A stretch of 19,310 nt of DNA from Bifidobacterium breve (GCA_945889575.1 CAMDBY010000007.1:1-19310); one strand, 5' to 3'; shown: positions 1-6,436, counted from the first letter of the stretch. Numbers and translations: made by a program. The notes: a model not told the origin generated them from the sequence alone.

Positions 1-88
1 TGGCTTTCGTTCGCGCATGAGCACACGTGCCGGCCGCGCAATCTTGAAGAACCGTCGGGCCAAGGGCCGTCACCGCCTCAGCGCTTGA
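1..88 (+). CDS. rpmH: Ribosomal protein bL34, C-terminal part (5' end outside window)
   Basis: The frame starting at base 2 gives 28 residues that begin GFRSRMST and end GRHRLSA, with stop TGA at 86-88. The conserved basic core of bL34 (GFRxRMxTxxGRxILxxRRxKGRxxLSA) is fully recognisable, so this is the C-terminal two-thirds of a protein of about 45 residues. bL34 is a small protein of the 50S subunit. In almost all bacteria it is followed by rnpA, as here. The rnpA start codon TTG (85-87) overlaps this stop codon, which suggests coupled translation. dnaA is expected upstream of the window. Confidence 0.95.
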   Translation, partial: GFRSRMSTRAGRAILKNRRAKGRHRLSA

Positions 89-417
89 TCGGCCGCATCC
101 AGAGCCGATCCACCTTTCAGCGCGTTCGCGCAGAAGGGCGTCATGTTCGTTCTGGTCCGCTGTCCTGCACCATGTTGCCTGACTCCACTCTCTCTCACCC
201 ACACGTGGGCTACGCCTTGGGGCGCGGCTACGGGTCTGCCGTGCGCCGCAACCGTCTGCGCCGCCAGCTTCGTGAACTTGTGAAAACCCGCGAGGCCGCA
301 ATGCCCGCCGGCGTTTATGTCTTTGGCGCATCTGCCAGAGCTCACGGCATTGCCTTTACTGAACTTGGCCGCCACCTCGATTCTCTTTTGGCCAAATGTG
401 CAGGAGGCTCGAAATGA
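85..417 (+). CDS. rnpA: Ribonuclease P protein component
   Basis: 110-residue basic protein that binds the RNase P RNA and helps it cut 5' leaders from pre-tRNAs. The family signature, the RNR motif, is visible at residues 52-66 (AVRRNRLRRQLREL), preceded by the strand VGYALGRGYGSAV. The usual family length is 110-130 residues, so this is complete. The start is TTG at 85, overlapping the rpmH stop (TTGA); no other start keeps the N-terminal F-x-x-V-R-x-x-G helix. The stop TGA at 415-417 overlaps the ATG of yidD (ATGA), so rpmH, rnpA and yidD are chained by stop/start overlaps. Confidence 0.95.
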   Translation: MIGRIQSRSTFQRVRAEGRHVRSGPLSCTMLPDSTLSHPHVGYALGRGYGSAVRRNRLRRQLRELVKTREAAMPAGVYVFGASARAHGIAFTELGRHLDSLLAKCAGGSK

Positions 418-680
418 GCGCCGACGTCTGCATCGACCATGACCATTTCACAAAGACACAAAGTCTCATGGTGAAGGCTATTTCGTTCTACCAAGTGGCT
501 CGCGACGGTCGTCCTTCGCCATGCCGCTTCTACCCCAGCTGTTCTCACTATGCGGTGGAAGCCATTGAAACTCACGGATCTGTCCGGGGGCTATGGCTCA
601 CCATTCGCAGATTGATCCGTTGTCGACCATTCGGGCCATCCGGAGTCGACCAAGTACCTGCCCCGCGAGGGGCTGCCTAG
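414..680 (+). CDS. yidD: Membrane protein insertion efficiency factor YidD
   Basis: 88 residues. The YidD core is clear: residues 20-78 hold VKAISFYQ, the cysteine-bearing CRFYPSCSHYA, the helix AIETHGSVRGLWLTIRRL and the RCRPF motif. YidD is a small membrane-associated protein with an amphipathic helix that aids insertion of membrane proteins through YidC. Position between rnpA and yidC is the usual one. The ATG at 414 was chosen because AGGAGG lies at 402-407 and the codon overlaps the rnpA stop; an in-frame ATG at 396 lies upstream of that ribosome-binding site and would swallow it. The first 18 residues are not part of the conserved core. Confidence 0.93.
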   Translation: MSADVCIDHDHFTKTQSLMVKAISFYQVARDGRPSPCRFYPSCSHYAVEAIETHGSVRGLWLTIRRLIRCRPFGPSGVDQVPAPRGAA

Positions 681-692
681 AAAGGCTCCAAT

Positions 693-1625
693 ATGTTTCA
701 AGCAGGCGCATGGCTCATCGACACCACCTACGGGTGGGTACATAACTACGCAATAGCAATTGCCTTGGTGGCACTTGCCATCATGTTGCTCATTACCCCG
801 CTCACAATGAAGAGCACCAAGGGAATGCTGGAAATGCAACGTCTCCAACCAGAGATGAAGAAACTGCAGAACCAGCACAAGGGCGACCGCCAAAAGCTGA
901 ACGAAGAGATGATGAAGCTCTACCAAGAGCACAAGGTCAACCCGCTGGCATCGTGTCTGCCACTGCTGGCCCAGATGCCGGTGTTCATCATCATGTTCCG
1001 CGTGTTAAGTGGTTTGACCAAAAAGGACCAAGTGACTGGTCTTTTTGACCCGCATTACATCTCGGACAGCTCAGACCTATCGATTGCTCTACGTCAAGGA
1101 AGCAAGATGATGTCGTTCGGTCTTGACCTCGCCATCACTCCAGCTGATGCAATGAAACAGAACTTTGGACACGGCATTTGGTACGCACTACTTGTTGTGT
1201 TGCTCGGTGGATTGTTCCTTGTGCAGCAGCGCATGGTGGCCAGCCGCACCCCGGCAAACGCCGGCATGTCTGCCACTCAGGCCAAAATCATGCAGTACAT
1301 GCCCGTTGCCTTTGCACTGTTTCAGGTCTTTTTGCCCACCAGCCTCGTGGTGTATTACCTCACCCAAACCGTTTTCCGCATCCTGCAACAGGGATACATC
1401 ACTCGTCGCTTCTATGGAGAAGATGGCCTCGGCCGTCAGGCACAAGCCGCCAGCGCACACGCGCGCGAACTGGGCAAGGATGACGCTAAGCCCAGCAAGC
1501 AGAAGAACGAACAATCGCAAGCACCCGCTCCCATTCAGAGCAAGAGGGTGACCCCGAGCAAGAACCGTCCCGCACCAAGCGGCCGGCCGAGTCGCCCGGT
1601 TCCACCCAGCAAGCGAAACAAGTAA
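693..1625 (+). CDS. yidC: Membrane protein insertase YidC/Oxa1 family
   Basis: 310 residues. It inserts and folds membrane proteins, alone or with SecYEG. The sequence shows the five-helix core: TM1 at about 18-38, then a cytoplasmic helical hairpin (about 44-82, rich in K/E/Q with the motif LYQEHKVNPLASCLPLL), TM2 about 86-107, TM3 about 161-178, and TM4/TM5 about 200-231 (IMQYMPVAFALFQVFLPTSLVVYYLTQ, given in two parts here as the IMQYMP and YYLTQ signatures). The C-terminal tail (about 245-310) is rich in Lys, Arg, Pro and Gln, as in many Gram-positive YidC proteins, and may contact ribosomes. There is no lipoprotein signal. AAAGG about 8 nt upstream supports ATG 693. Confidence 0.95.
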   Translation: MFQAGAWLIDTTYGWVHNYAIAIALVALAIMLLITPLTMKSTKGMLEMQRLQPEMKKLQNQHKGDRQKLNEEMMKLYQEHKVNPLASCLPLLAQMPVFIIMFRVLSGLTKKDQVTGLFDPHYISDSSDLSIALRQGSKMMSFGLDLAITPADAMKQNFGHGIWYALLVVLLGGLFLVQQRMVASRTPANAGMSATQAKIMQYMPVAFALFQVFLPTSLVVYYLTQTVFRILQQGYITRRFYGEDGLGRQAQAASAHARELGKDDAKPSKQKNEQSQAPAPIQSKRVTPSKNRPAPSGRPSRPVPPSKRNK

Positions 1626-1670
1626 CGCGTCACGCTGACGCACTATTGACACACAGAAATTGAGGACACC

Positions 1671-2480
1671 ATGGAATGGGTAGAAACAACAGGCAACACA
1701 CTCGAAGAAGCTAAGGAAGCCGCGCTCGACCAATTGGGCGTTGCAGAAGACGACGCTGAATTCGAGATCGTTGACGAACCAAAGGCAGGCCTTTTTGGCC
1801 GTACCCGCGGAGAAGCTCGCGTGCGTGCACGCGTTCGTCCGGCAACTCCTCGGGGTAAGACCGAGCGTCGCCCCCGCAAGCAAGCAGAAGAGAAGTTATC
1901 AGAGCCACGCGAACAGCGTCCTCGCAAGGAAAACGCTGAGCGCGGTGAGCGTCGTGAACGAGCACCACGCGAAGATCGCCCACAACGTGAGCCACGTGAG
2001 CCACGCGAAAAGATTGACGTCGATCCCGAAGAAGTGGGCAAGGCAGCAGCTGAGTTCCTCAACGGTCTCGTTACAGCCTTTGGTACCACGGGTTCTGTAA
2101 AGGTCAGCCGCGTTGAAGAAGAGATCGAAGTACTGGTCGATGGGTCAGAGCTCGGGCTCATGGTCGGACCTGGCGGCGCAACACTGCTCGCCATCCAAGA
2201 CCTCACTCGCGTCGCTAGCCAGCGTCGCCTTGGCGACCAGGACACTCGTCTTCGTATCGACATCGCGGGTTACCGCGAGCGCCGCCGCGAAGCACTCAGC
2301 CGCTTTGCTCAAAAGGTTGCTGCTGAAGTGAAAGAAACCGGTTCGCCGCGCATGCTTGAGCCAATGTCATCAGCAGATCGCAAGATCGTCCACGACACCC
2401 TCATGGAATTTGAAGGCGTTGTTACCCGCTCTGAGGGTGAAGATCCTCGCCGCCGGGTGGTTGTAGAGCCAGCTGAATAA
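1671..2480 (+). CDS. khpB: KhpB/Jag RNA-binding protein (Jag-N, KH, R3H)
   Basis: 269 residues with the three-part Jag/KhpB architecture. Residues 1-52 form the Jag-N domain (LEEAKEAALDQLG, GLFGRTRGEARVRA). Residues 57-115 form a long linker almost entirely of Arg, Glu, Lys and Pro. Residues about 118-197 form a KH domain whose GxxG loop reads GPGG (166-169) instead of the commoner GKRG type. Residues about 202-265 form an R3H domain (YRERRREAL, ERK-like SADRKIVHDTL). KhpB binds RNA, often with KhpA, and affects cell division and envelope growth. It follows yidC with a 45-bp gap, a GAGG site before the ATG, and ends just before a strong terminator, so it closes the rpmH operon. Confidence 0.93.
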   Translation: MEWVETTGNTLEEAKEAALDQLGVAEDDAEFEIVDEPKAGLFGRTRGEARVRARVRPATPRGKTERRPRKQAEEKLSEPREQRPRKENAERGERRERAPREDRPQREPREPREKIDVDPEEVGKAAAEFLNGLVTAFGTTGSVKVSRVEEEIEVLVDGSELGLMVGPGGATLLAIQDLTRVASQRRLGDQDTRLRIDIAGYRERRREALSRFAQKVAAEVKETGSPRMLEPMSSADRKIVHDTLMEFEGVVTRSEGEDPRRRVVVEPAE

Positions 2481-2498
2481 GCACTTTTTATTGTGATG

Positions 2499-2522
2499 GG
2501 CCCGCCGTATGGCGGGCCTTTT
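2499..2522 (+). terminator. Intrinsic terminator after khpB
   Basis: The perfect 8-bp inverted repeat GGCCCGCC / GGCGGGCC is separated by a GTAT loop (2507-2510) and followed directly by TTTT. It starts 18 nt after the khpB stop and closes the rpmH-rnpA-yidD-yidC-khpB unit. It is the clearest intrinsic terminator in the window. It also argues against the ATG at 2509 as the rsmG start, since that codon lies inside the hairpin. Confidence 0.85.
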
Positions 2523-2535
2523 GCATATTCGGTAC

Positions 2536-2541
2536 TACATT
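2536..2541 (+). promoter_or_regulatory. Candidate -10 element for leaderless rsmG
   Basis: TACATT fits the actinobacterial -10 pattern TANNNT. It ends six bases before the in-frame GTG at 2548, the spacing expected if transcription starts at or next to that codon. There is no Shine-Dalgarno sequence before the GTG and no good -35. This is a pattern match only. Confidence 0.35.
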
Positions 2542-2547
2542 CGTGAC

Positions 2548-3096
2548 GTGCCAGAACCCCGCAGCCTCGAAGACGTCCTCGCTACAGCGCAGCGTCTCGG
2601 CACCCTTGGTGCACTGCCGATTCCCGATGTCATTGCTCATTCGCGACAGTTTGTTGACGCCCTTGTCGGCGTTACCGGGGCAGTCATGGATATCGGAACA
2701 GGCGCTGGCGTACCGGGCCTGATTATCGCAGTGGACCGCCCCGATTTGACATTGGTACTGACTGATCGACGCGAAGCGCGGATGGACGCACTGGCTCGAG
2801 GGGTCACCGCTATGGGAATTCGCGACCGAGTGAAGGTGCTCACGGCCGACGTGGCGGTACTTGGTCAGAACCCCGCACACGTCGCCACCTACGACGCAGT
2901 GGTCTGTCGGGGGTTCGCTTCACCCGAGGTCACGGCCACCCTCGCTCGACCCCTCCTAAAAAACGGAGGGACGTTAATCGTGTCCGAACCACCTACTTTT
3001 GACCCATTACGATGGTCGGCAGACCTCCTGAATCGCCTTGGTTTTGACCCCCCTGAATACCGCCCTGGCGTGGTGTGCCTCGTAGCAAACCCTTGA
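2548..3096 (+). CDS. rsmG: 16S rRNA (guanine-N7) methyltransferase RsmG
   Basis: 182 residues from GTG 2548. RsmG (GidB) methylates N7 of G527 (E. coli numbering) in 16S rRNA using SAM; loss gives low-level streptomycin resistance in several bacteria. Motif I VMDIGTGAGVPG is at 47-58, the acidic end of strand 2 is LTDRREARM (71-79), and YDAVVCRGFAS (115-125) is the conserved region around the active site. It is shorter than the usual 200-215 residues, mostly at the N-terminus. ATG 2509 and TTG 2521 lie in or against the terminator hairpin, so I prefer GTG 2548, probably leaderless. The gene sits in its normal place before parA. Confidence 0.88.
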   Translation: MPEPRSLEDVLATAQRLGTLGALPIPDVIAHSRQFVDALVGVTGAVMDIGTGAGVPGLIIAVDRPDLTLVLTDRREARMDALARGVTAMGIRDRVKVLTADVAVLGQNPAHVATYDAVVCRGFASPEVTATLARPLLKNGGTLIVSEPPTFDPLRWSADLLNRLGFDPPEYRPGVVCLVANP

Positions 3097-3114
3097 GTTA
3101 CTAGGTTGAGGGTT

Positions 3115-3130
3115 TGTTTCACGTGAAACA
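3115..3130. promoter_or_regulatory. parS: parS site 1
   Basis: TGTTTCACGTGAAACA matches the bacterial parS consensus at all 16 positions and is a perfect palindrome. ParB (4068-4982) should load here and spread as a CTP-dependent clamp. It lies 18 bp after the rsmG stop. Confidence 0.95.
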
Positions 3131-3154
3131 ATCGGCAGACCAAAAACCTTCAGA

Positions 3155-3170
3155 TGTTTCACGTGAAACA
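3155..3170. promoter_or_regulatory. parS: parS site 2
   Basis: A second identical copy of TGTTTCACGTGAAACA, 40 bp downstream of the first (start to start). All 16 positions match the consensus. Confidence 0.95.
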
Positions 3171-3197
3171 TTCTGAAACCACTCCTCACGAGGGTCA

Positions 3198-3213
3198 TGT
3201 TTCACGTGAAACA
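3198..3213. promoter_or_regulatory. parS: parS site 3
   Basis: A third identical copy, 43 bp after the second. Its first bases form an in-frame ATG (3197) with parA, but reading parS as protein (MFHVKH) is an artefact, and the real parA start is about 100 bp downstream. Confidence 0.95.
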
Positions 3214-3231
3214 TCTGGCAACATCCACCCG

Positions 3232-3255
3232 TTGTCCACAGGCGGCACCTACACT
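3232..3255 (+). promoter_or_regulatory. Candidate parA promoter overlapping a DnaA-box-like site
   Basis: TACACT (3250-3255) fits TANNNT and would start transcription near 3262, leaving a leader of about 37 nt with AGGAG before parA. TTGTCCACA at 3232-3240 is the DnaA-box form common in Streptomyces and lies where the -35/spacer would be. A poorer copy, GTGTCCACA, follows at 3260-3268. DnaA control of parAB is therefore possible, but no binding is shown and the -35 is not recognisable. Confidence 0.4.
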
Positions 3256-3298
3256 TGCAGTGTCCACACCAACACCACAGAGCAGGAGACAACCCTTC

Positions 3299-4093
3299 GT
3301 GAGCAATTCAGACACCACTGTCCTTGCCATCTCACTGCAGAAAGGCGGCGTCGGTAAGACCACGACCGCCATCAACTTGGGGGCAGCGCTCGCTGAGCGG
3401 GGCTTTCGTACCCTGATCATTGACCTCGACCCGCAGGGCAACGCATCATCTGGTCTGGGCGTCAGGCCGCCAGAAGATGCGCCAACCATTGCCGAAGTGT
3501 TGCGCCGCGAGGAGACCCTGGACAGCATTATTGAGCCGACAGCGGAAAAGAACCTGTTTGTTGCGCCAGCACCTACCGGTCAGGCCTTGGCAGAAGTTGA
3601 AGCCCAACTTGTTGCCGAGATGTTCCCCCAGCCACGTTTGAAAGACGCCATTGATGCATGTCGGGCCGACTGGGATTATGTGCTGCTTGACTGCCCACCC
3701 ACATTGGGACGCCTCACAGTGAATGCTTTTATGGCTGCCGACGCCGTTTTGGCGCCCGTGCAATGCCAATACTTTGCATTGGAAGGCCTTCGCGATCTCA
3801 GCGAAGTGGTGAAGCAAGTGCGACAGGCATTAAACCCGACCCTTGAAATAGCTCATTATTTATTGACGATGTCTGAAGGCAGCAAGAAGCTGTCCTCTGA
3901 AGTCGAAGCCGAACTGCGCTCTGCGTATGGCAAAAAAGTGTTCCGTAGCTCAATTCCGTACAACGTGAAATTGGCTGAAGCTCCTTCAATGGAGCGGTCA
4001 GTATTGAAGCACGCCACCACTTCTAAAGGGGCCTTGGCCTACCGTGATGTTGCAAAGGAGTTAAGCCATGGTCGAACGCCGAAAGCTAGGTAA
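3299..4093 (+). CDS. parA: Chromosome partitioning ATPase ParA (Soj)
   Basis: 264 residues. ParA is a DNA-binding ATPase that moves ParB-parS complexes and so segregates the origin region. The deviant Walker A motif KGGVGKTT is at 15-22, the Walker A' region LIIDLDPQGNASSGLG at 39-54, and Walker B is YVLLDCPP. The length is typical of chromosomal Soj proteins, and there is no N-terminal DNA-binding extension as in large plasmid ParA. Start GTG 3299 is supported by AGGAG at 3284-3288; the ATG at 3197 lies inside parS site 3 and would add 34 residues with no family counterpart. The 3' end overlaps parB by 26 nt, so translation is probably coupled. Confidence 0.95.
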   Translation: MSNSDTTVLAISLQKGGVGKTTTAINLGAALAERGFRTLIIDLDPQGNASSGLGVRPPEDAPTIAEVLRREETLDSIIEPTAEKNLFVAPAPTGQALAEVEAQLVAEMFPQPRLKDAIDACRADWDYVLLDCPPTLGRLTVNAFMAADAVLAPVQCQYFALEGLRDLSEVVKQVRQALNPTLEIAHYLLTMSEGSKKLSSEVEAELRSAYGKKVFRSSIPYNVKLAEAPSMERSVLKHATTSKGALAYRDVAKELSHGRTPKAR

Positions 4094-4982
4094 GGGACTT
4101 TCTACCCTCATCCCCACGACGAGAGAAGACGCACCAGCGCCCGCTGCAACCGCAAAGCCGACTGCACCGCGAGAAGAACTCCCCGCATCTGCATTGCGCG
4201 ATGTGCCGACAGCAGCTATCGAACCGAACCCACATCAGCCGCGTGTTCATTTCGATGAGGATTCATTGAGTGATTTGGCAAAGTCCATTAAGGAAATTGG
4301 CATCTTGCAACCATTGCTTGTTCGCGAGATGTCGCCAGGTAAGTACCAACTGATTGCAGGTGAGCGACGCTGGCGTGCAGCACAGAAGGCCAAGTTGTCT
4401 GTTGTTCCGGTCGTGGTTCGTGAGATCAACGAACTGGGTTCAGTAGAACAAGCGTTAGTGGAGAACTTGCATCGCCAAGATCTCACTGCACTTGAAGAAG
4501 CGTCTGCCTACCAGCAACTGTCCGAAGATTTTTCAATGACGCATGAGCAGATTGCAAAGAGAGTGGGCAAGAGCCGTGCTGCAATCACGAACGCATTGCG
4601 GTTGTTGTCACTTCCGGCAGCGGTGCAGGGCTATTTGGCCGATGGCCGTTTGACAGCCGGACATGCCAGAGCATTGTTGGCAAGCTCATCAAGTTCAGTG
4701 ATGGAAGAACTGGCAGCACTGGCTGTGAAGGGCGGCTGGTCAGTGCGAGCTACTGAAGATGCAGTCAAAAACGGAGTTCCCGGAGTCGATAAGCCAAAAC
4801 CAGCAACAGGTGGGGGAACCACCACGTTGCGGCCAGCTGGCTTGTTGGAACTAGAAAACCTCTTGGCGGAGTTCCTTGATACGAAAGTCAGTGTCTCAAT
4901 GGCTGGCAAACGGGGACGGATCAGCATTGAGTTCGCAGATCTGATTGATCTTGAGCGTATTTATCGCCACATGACTGATTAA
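4068..4982 (+). CDS. parB: Chromosome partitioning protein ParB (Spo0J), CTPase clamp
   Basis: 304 residues. It binds parS, closes into a sliding clamp on CTP binding and recruits ParA and SMC. The N-terminal tail starts with RRKLGKGLSTLIP, the usual ParA-contacting motif. The CTP-binding motifs are GERRWRA (98-104) and ENLHRQDL (132-139), the form normally written ENxxRxDL. The helix-turn-helix is about 157-183 (MTHEQIAKRVGKSRAAITN). GRLTAGHARALL (193-204) is the next conserved block, and the C-terminal dimer domain follows. AAGGAG lies 8 nt before ATG 4068, inside the end of parA. Three matching parS sites sit upstream of parA. The stop codon lies within an 18-bp palindrome. Confidence 0.96.
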   Translation: MVERRKLGKGLSTLIPTTREDAPAPAATAKPTAPREELPASALRDVPTAAIEPNPHQPRVHFDEDSLSDLAKSIKEIGILQPLLVREMSPGKYQLIAGERRWRAAQKAKLSVVPVVVREINELGSVEQALVENLHRQDLTALEEASAYQQLSEDFSMTHEQIAKRVGKSRAAITNALRLLSLPAAVQGYLADGRLTAGHARALLASSSSSVMEELAALAVKGGWSVRATEDAVKNGVPGVDKPKPATGGGTTTLRPAGLLELENLLAEFLDTKVSVSMAGKRGRISIEFADLIDLERIYRHMTD

Positions 4983-4989
4983 TCAGTCA
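4972..4989. repeat. 18-bp perfect palindrome over the parB stop codon
   Basis: TGACTGATT is followed at once by its exact reverse complement AATCAGTCA, with the centre at the TAA stop. As RNA it could fold as a 7-bp stem with a TTAA loop, but there is no T-run on either side, so it is not a standard intrinsic terminator. It may be a weak bidirectional terminator for the convergent parB/cwlM pair, or a protein-binding site. Confidence 0.6.
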
Positions 4990-5014
4990 GTATCGGCCTC
5001 AAATGCCAACGGTG

Positions 5015-5097
5015 TAGTTATCCACACCGATAGTACCCTCAACTGTGGGTAGAGACTTCAACATTACGCACAGTTGTGGATTGCCTGTGGATAACTA
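5015..5097. promoter_or_regulatory. DnaA-box cluster in a 12-bp inverted repeat between parB and cwlM
   Basis: TTATCCACA at 5018-5026 (plus) and TGTGGATAA at 5086-5094 (minus) are both perfect E. coli-type DnaA boxes. With flanks they form a 12-bp exact inverted repeat: TAGTTATCCACA (5015-5026) and TGTGGATAACTA (5086-5097). Weaker boxes lie between them: TTACGCACA (5064-5072), TGTGGATTG (5075-5083) and TGTGGGTAG (5044-5052), each with two mismatches. A second inverted pair, AACTGTG (5041-5047) / CACAGTT (5069-5075), is nested inside. No AT-rich unwinding tract is visible. It could be an accessory DnaA-binding locus or part of the origin; the main oriC is expected next to dnaA, outside the window. 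Confidence 0.6.
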
Positions 5098-6060
5098 GAT
5101 TTCGTGTAACGGATCTTCACGCCATGCATCAAAAGCATCAGTAATTGCCAATGCAAGAGAGCTGGTGGTCAACGCCACCATGTCAGCAGGCCCCATGGAG
5201 CACAAAATGGCAGGCATTCTCGTTTCGCGCAGCACCGGATGGCGAATTCCAATGGCACGCACAGACAATTCGGGCACGCGCGATGAGATTGCAGCTGCCA
5301 CGCGTAACGCAAGATTGCGCCCACCGACACTCACAAATGTTGGCACTTCATAAAAGTAAATAATGCACCCATCATCATTAGATACTTCGCAACCGATGTA
5401 CACATCTGCAGCGAATTGATTAGCTGCTTGTGCTTGAAACGATGCATCTGCATCAACAGATGTTGCGAGAGGATGAGATTGCTTTGCACGACGAAGAATT
5501 GCGTGAGCAAGTTGCGTACCACCAGTGAAGTACCCGATAACAAGTCGCGCATCATCGCGTGCATCGGTATTACCTAAATCAATTGATTCGCGCACTGCTG
5601 CCACGCCAGGGCCTGCGCCAGATTGTGAACCCATCTGCTTCAAAAACTCAATGAATTCAGGGCTACAGATGCCATTTGCAGTGATGCCCATATTGCGCTG
5701 AAACTCCGAAACAGCATCAACAACACTCTGACCATAAATGCCATCGACGCGTCCGCAGTTGAAACCAAGACGGTTGAGTTGCGTTTGCAATTCGGCAACA
5801 TCATCACCGCGAATATTTGGGGTGCGAAGAAACAACAAACGTTCTCCGAGTGACCACGATGTTTCAATTAATGCCGACCACGTTTGCTCATCGCATTCAC
5901 CTGTTGCGGGAAGTCCGTATGAATCTTGAAATGACAGAACAGCACTGTGCGTACGCGCACAGAAATTGGAATCTTCAGCTGAGCCAGGGGCAAGAAAACC
6001 TGCAGCCGAGAGCCGACGTTGTAGATCATGTACCGCTGGTCCGCGGTGACCAGGACCTAT
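5095..6060 (-). CDS. cwlM: CwlM-like protein: two peptidoglycan-binding domains plus a degenerate Amidase_3 fold
   Basis: The open frame runs without a stop from the trxA end to 5095 (321 residues if it starts at ATA 6058-6060). Residues about 3-72 form a first PG_binding_1 domain (AVHDLQRRLSAAGF, AVLSFQDSYGLPATG). Residues about 75-142 form a second (VAELQTQLNRLGF, VDGIYG, EFQRNMGITANG). The rest aligns to Amidase_3 (AANQFAADVYIG, HPVLRETRMPA) but lacks its ligands: DPGHGG reads VIGYFTGG, the SxHxN region reads IGCEVSND, and the catalytic VELG reads ILCSMG. No signal peptide is visible. In mycobacteria CwlM is cytoplasmic, lies after trxB-trxC, and when phosphorylated stimulates MurA; this position is the same. 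No ATG, GTG or TTG lies upstream of the first domain. TTG 5838 has GGAG before it but removes that domain. Confidence 0.8.
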   Translation of the reverse strand: MGPGHRGPAVHDLQRRLSAAGFLAPGSAEDSNFCARTHSAVLSFQDSYGLPATGECDEQTWSALIETSWSLGERLLFLRTPNIRGDDVAELQTQLNRLGFNCGRVDGIYGQSVVDAVSEFQRNMGITANGICSPEFIEFLKQMGSQSGAGPGVAAVRESIDLGNTDARDDARLVIGYFTGGTQLAHAILRRAKQSHPLATSVDADASFQAQAANQFAADVYIGCEVSNDDGCIIYFYEVPTFVSVGGRNLALRVAAAISSRVPELSVRAIGIRHPVLRETRMPAILCSMGPADMVALTTSSLALAITDAFDAWREDPLHEI

Positions 6061-6395
6061 TGGGAAGCCGGAAGAAATTTGGAAAGCTCCTCGAGCATGC
6101 GGCCCTTTGGCATCGCCCCAACAATTTTGGTTTTGATTTCGCCCTTATGGAACAACAACATGGTGGGAATGCTCATGACGTTGAATCGACCAGCGATATC
6201 GCCATAGTCATCAACATTGAGTTTTGCGATAGTGATTTGGCTTGGCATATCGGTTGCGATCTGCTCGAGAATGGGCGCAATTTGCTTGCACGGTCCGCAC
6301 CATTCGGCCCAGAAGTCAACCAAAATCGGTGTATCTGAACTATTTACTACCTCGTCGAATGTGGAACTAGTAAGTGTGATGATTCCTGCAGCCAT
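6057..6395 (-). CDS. trxA: Thioredoxin
   Basis: 112 residues, the normal thioredoxin length. The active site WCGPC is at 32-36 within DFWAEWCGPCKQIAP, and the cis-proline loop SIPT has Pro77. It reduces protein disulfides in the cytoplasm and is itself reduced by TrxB, encoded two genes upstream. ATG at 6395 has AAAGG seven bases before it. Its TAG stop (6059-6057) overlaps a possible ATA start of cwlM. The trxB-trx-cwlM order is the same as in mycobacteria apart from the inserted mogA-like gene. Confidence 0.97.
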   Translation of the reverse strand: MAAGIITLTSSTFDEVVNSSDTPILVDFWAEWCGPCKQIAPILEQIATDMPSQITIAKLNVDDYGDIAGRFNVMSIPTMLLFHKGEIKTKIVGAMPKGRMLEELSKFLPASQ

Positions 6396-6436
6396 GGCAA
6401 AACCTTTCGTCGTTTCCTATGTTACTGCCGCAATGT

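Noticed and set aside
1627..1641. Hairpin GCGTCA-CGC-TGACGC between yidC and khpB as a terminator
   Set aside because: There is no T-run after it, and khpB is normally co-transcribed with yidC. It may be a minor processing or pausing hairpin at most.
1188..1883. 231-residue open frame antisense to yidC and khpB
   Set aside because: It is the reverse-strand shadow of two well-supported genes, with no family resemblance and no start context.
2509..2547. Longer rsmG from ATG 2509 or TTG 2521
   Set aside because: These codons lie in or against the terminator hairpin at 2499-2522, and the extra residues are not family-like.
3197..3298. N-terminal extension of parA from ATG 3197
   Set aside because: The ATG and first codons are parS site 3. 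GTG 3299 has an AGGAG site and gives a standard ParA N-terminus.
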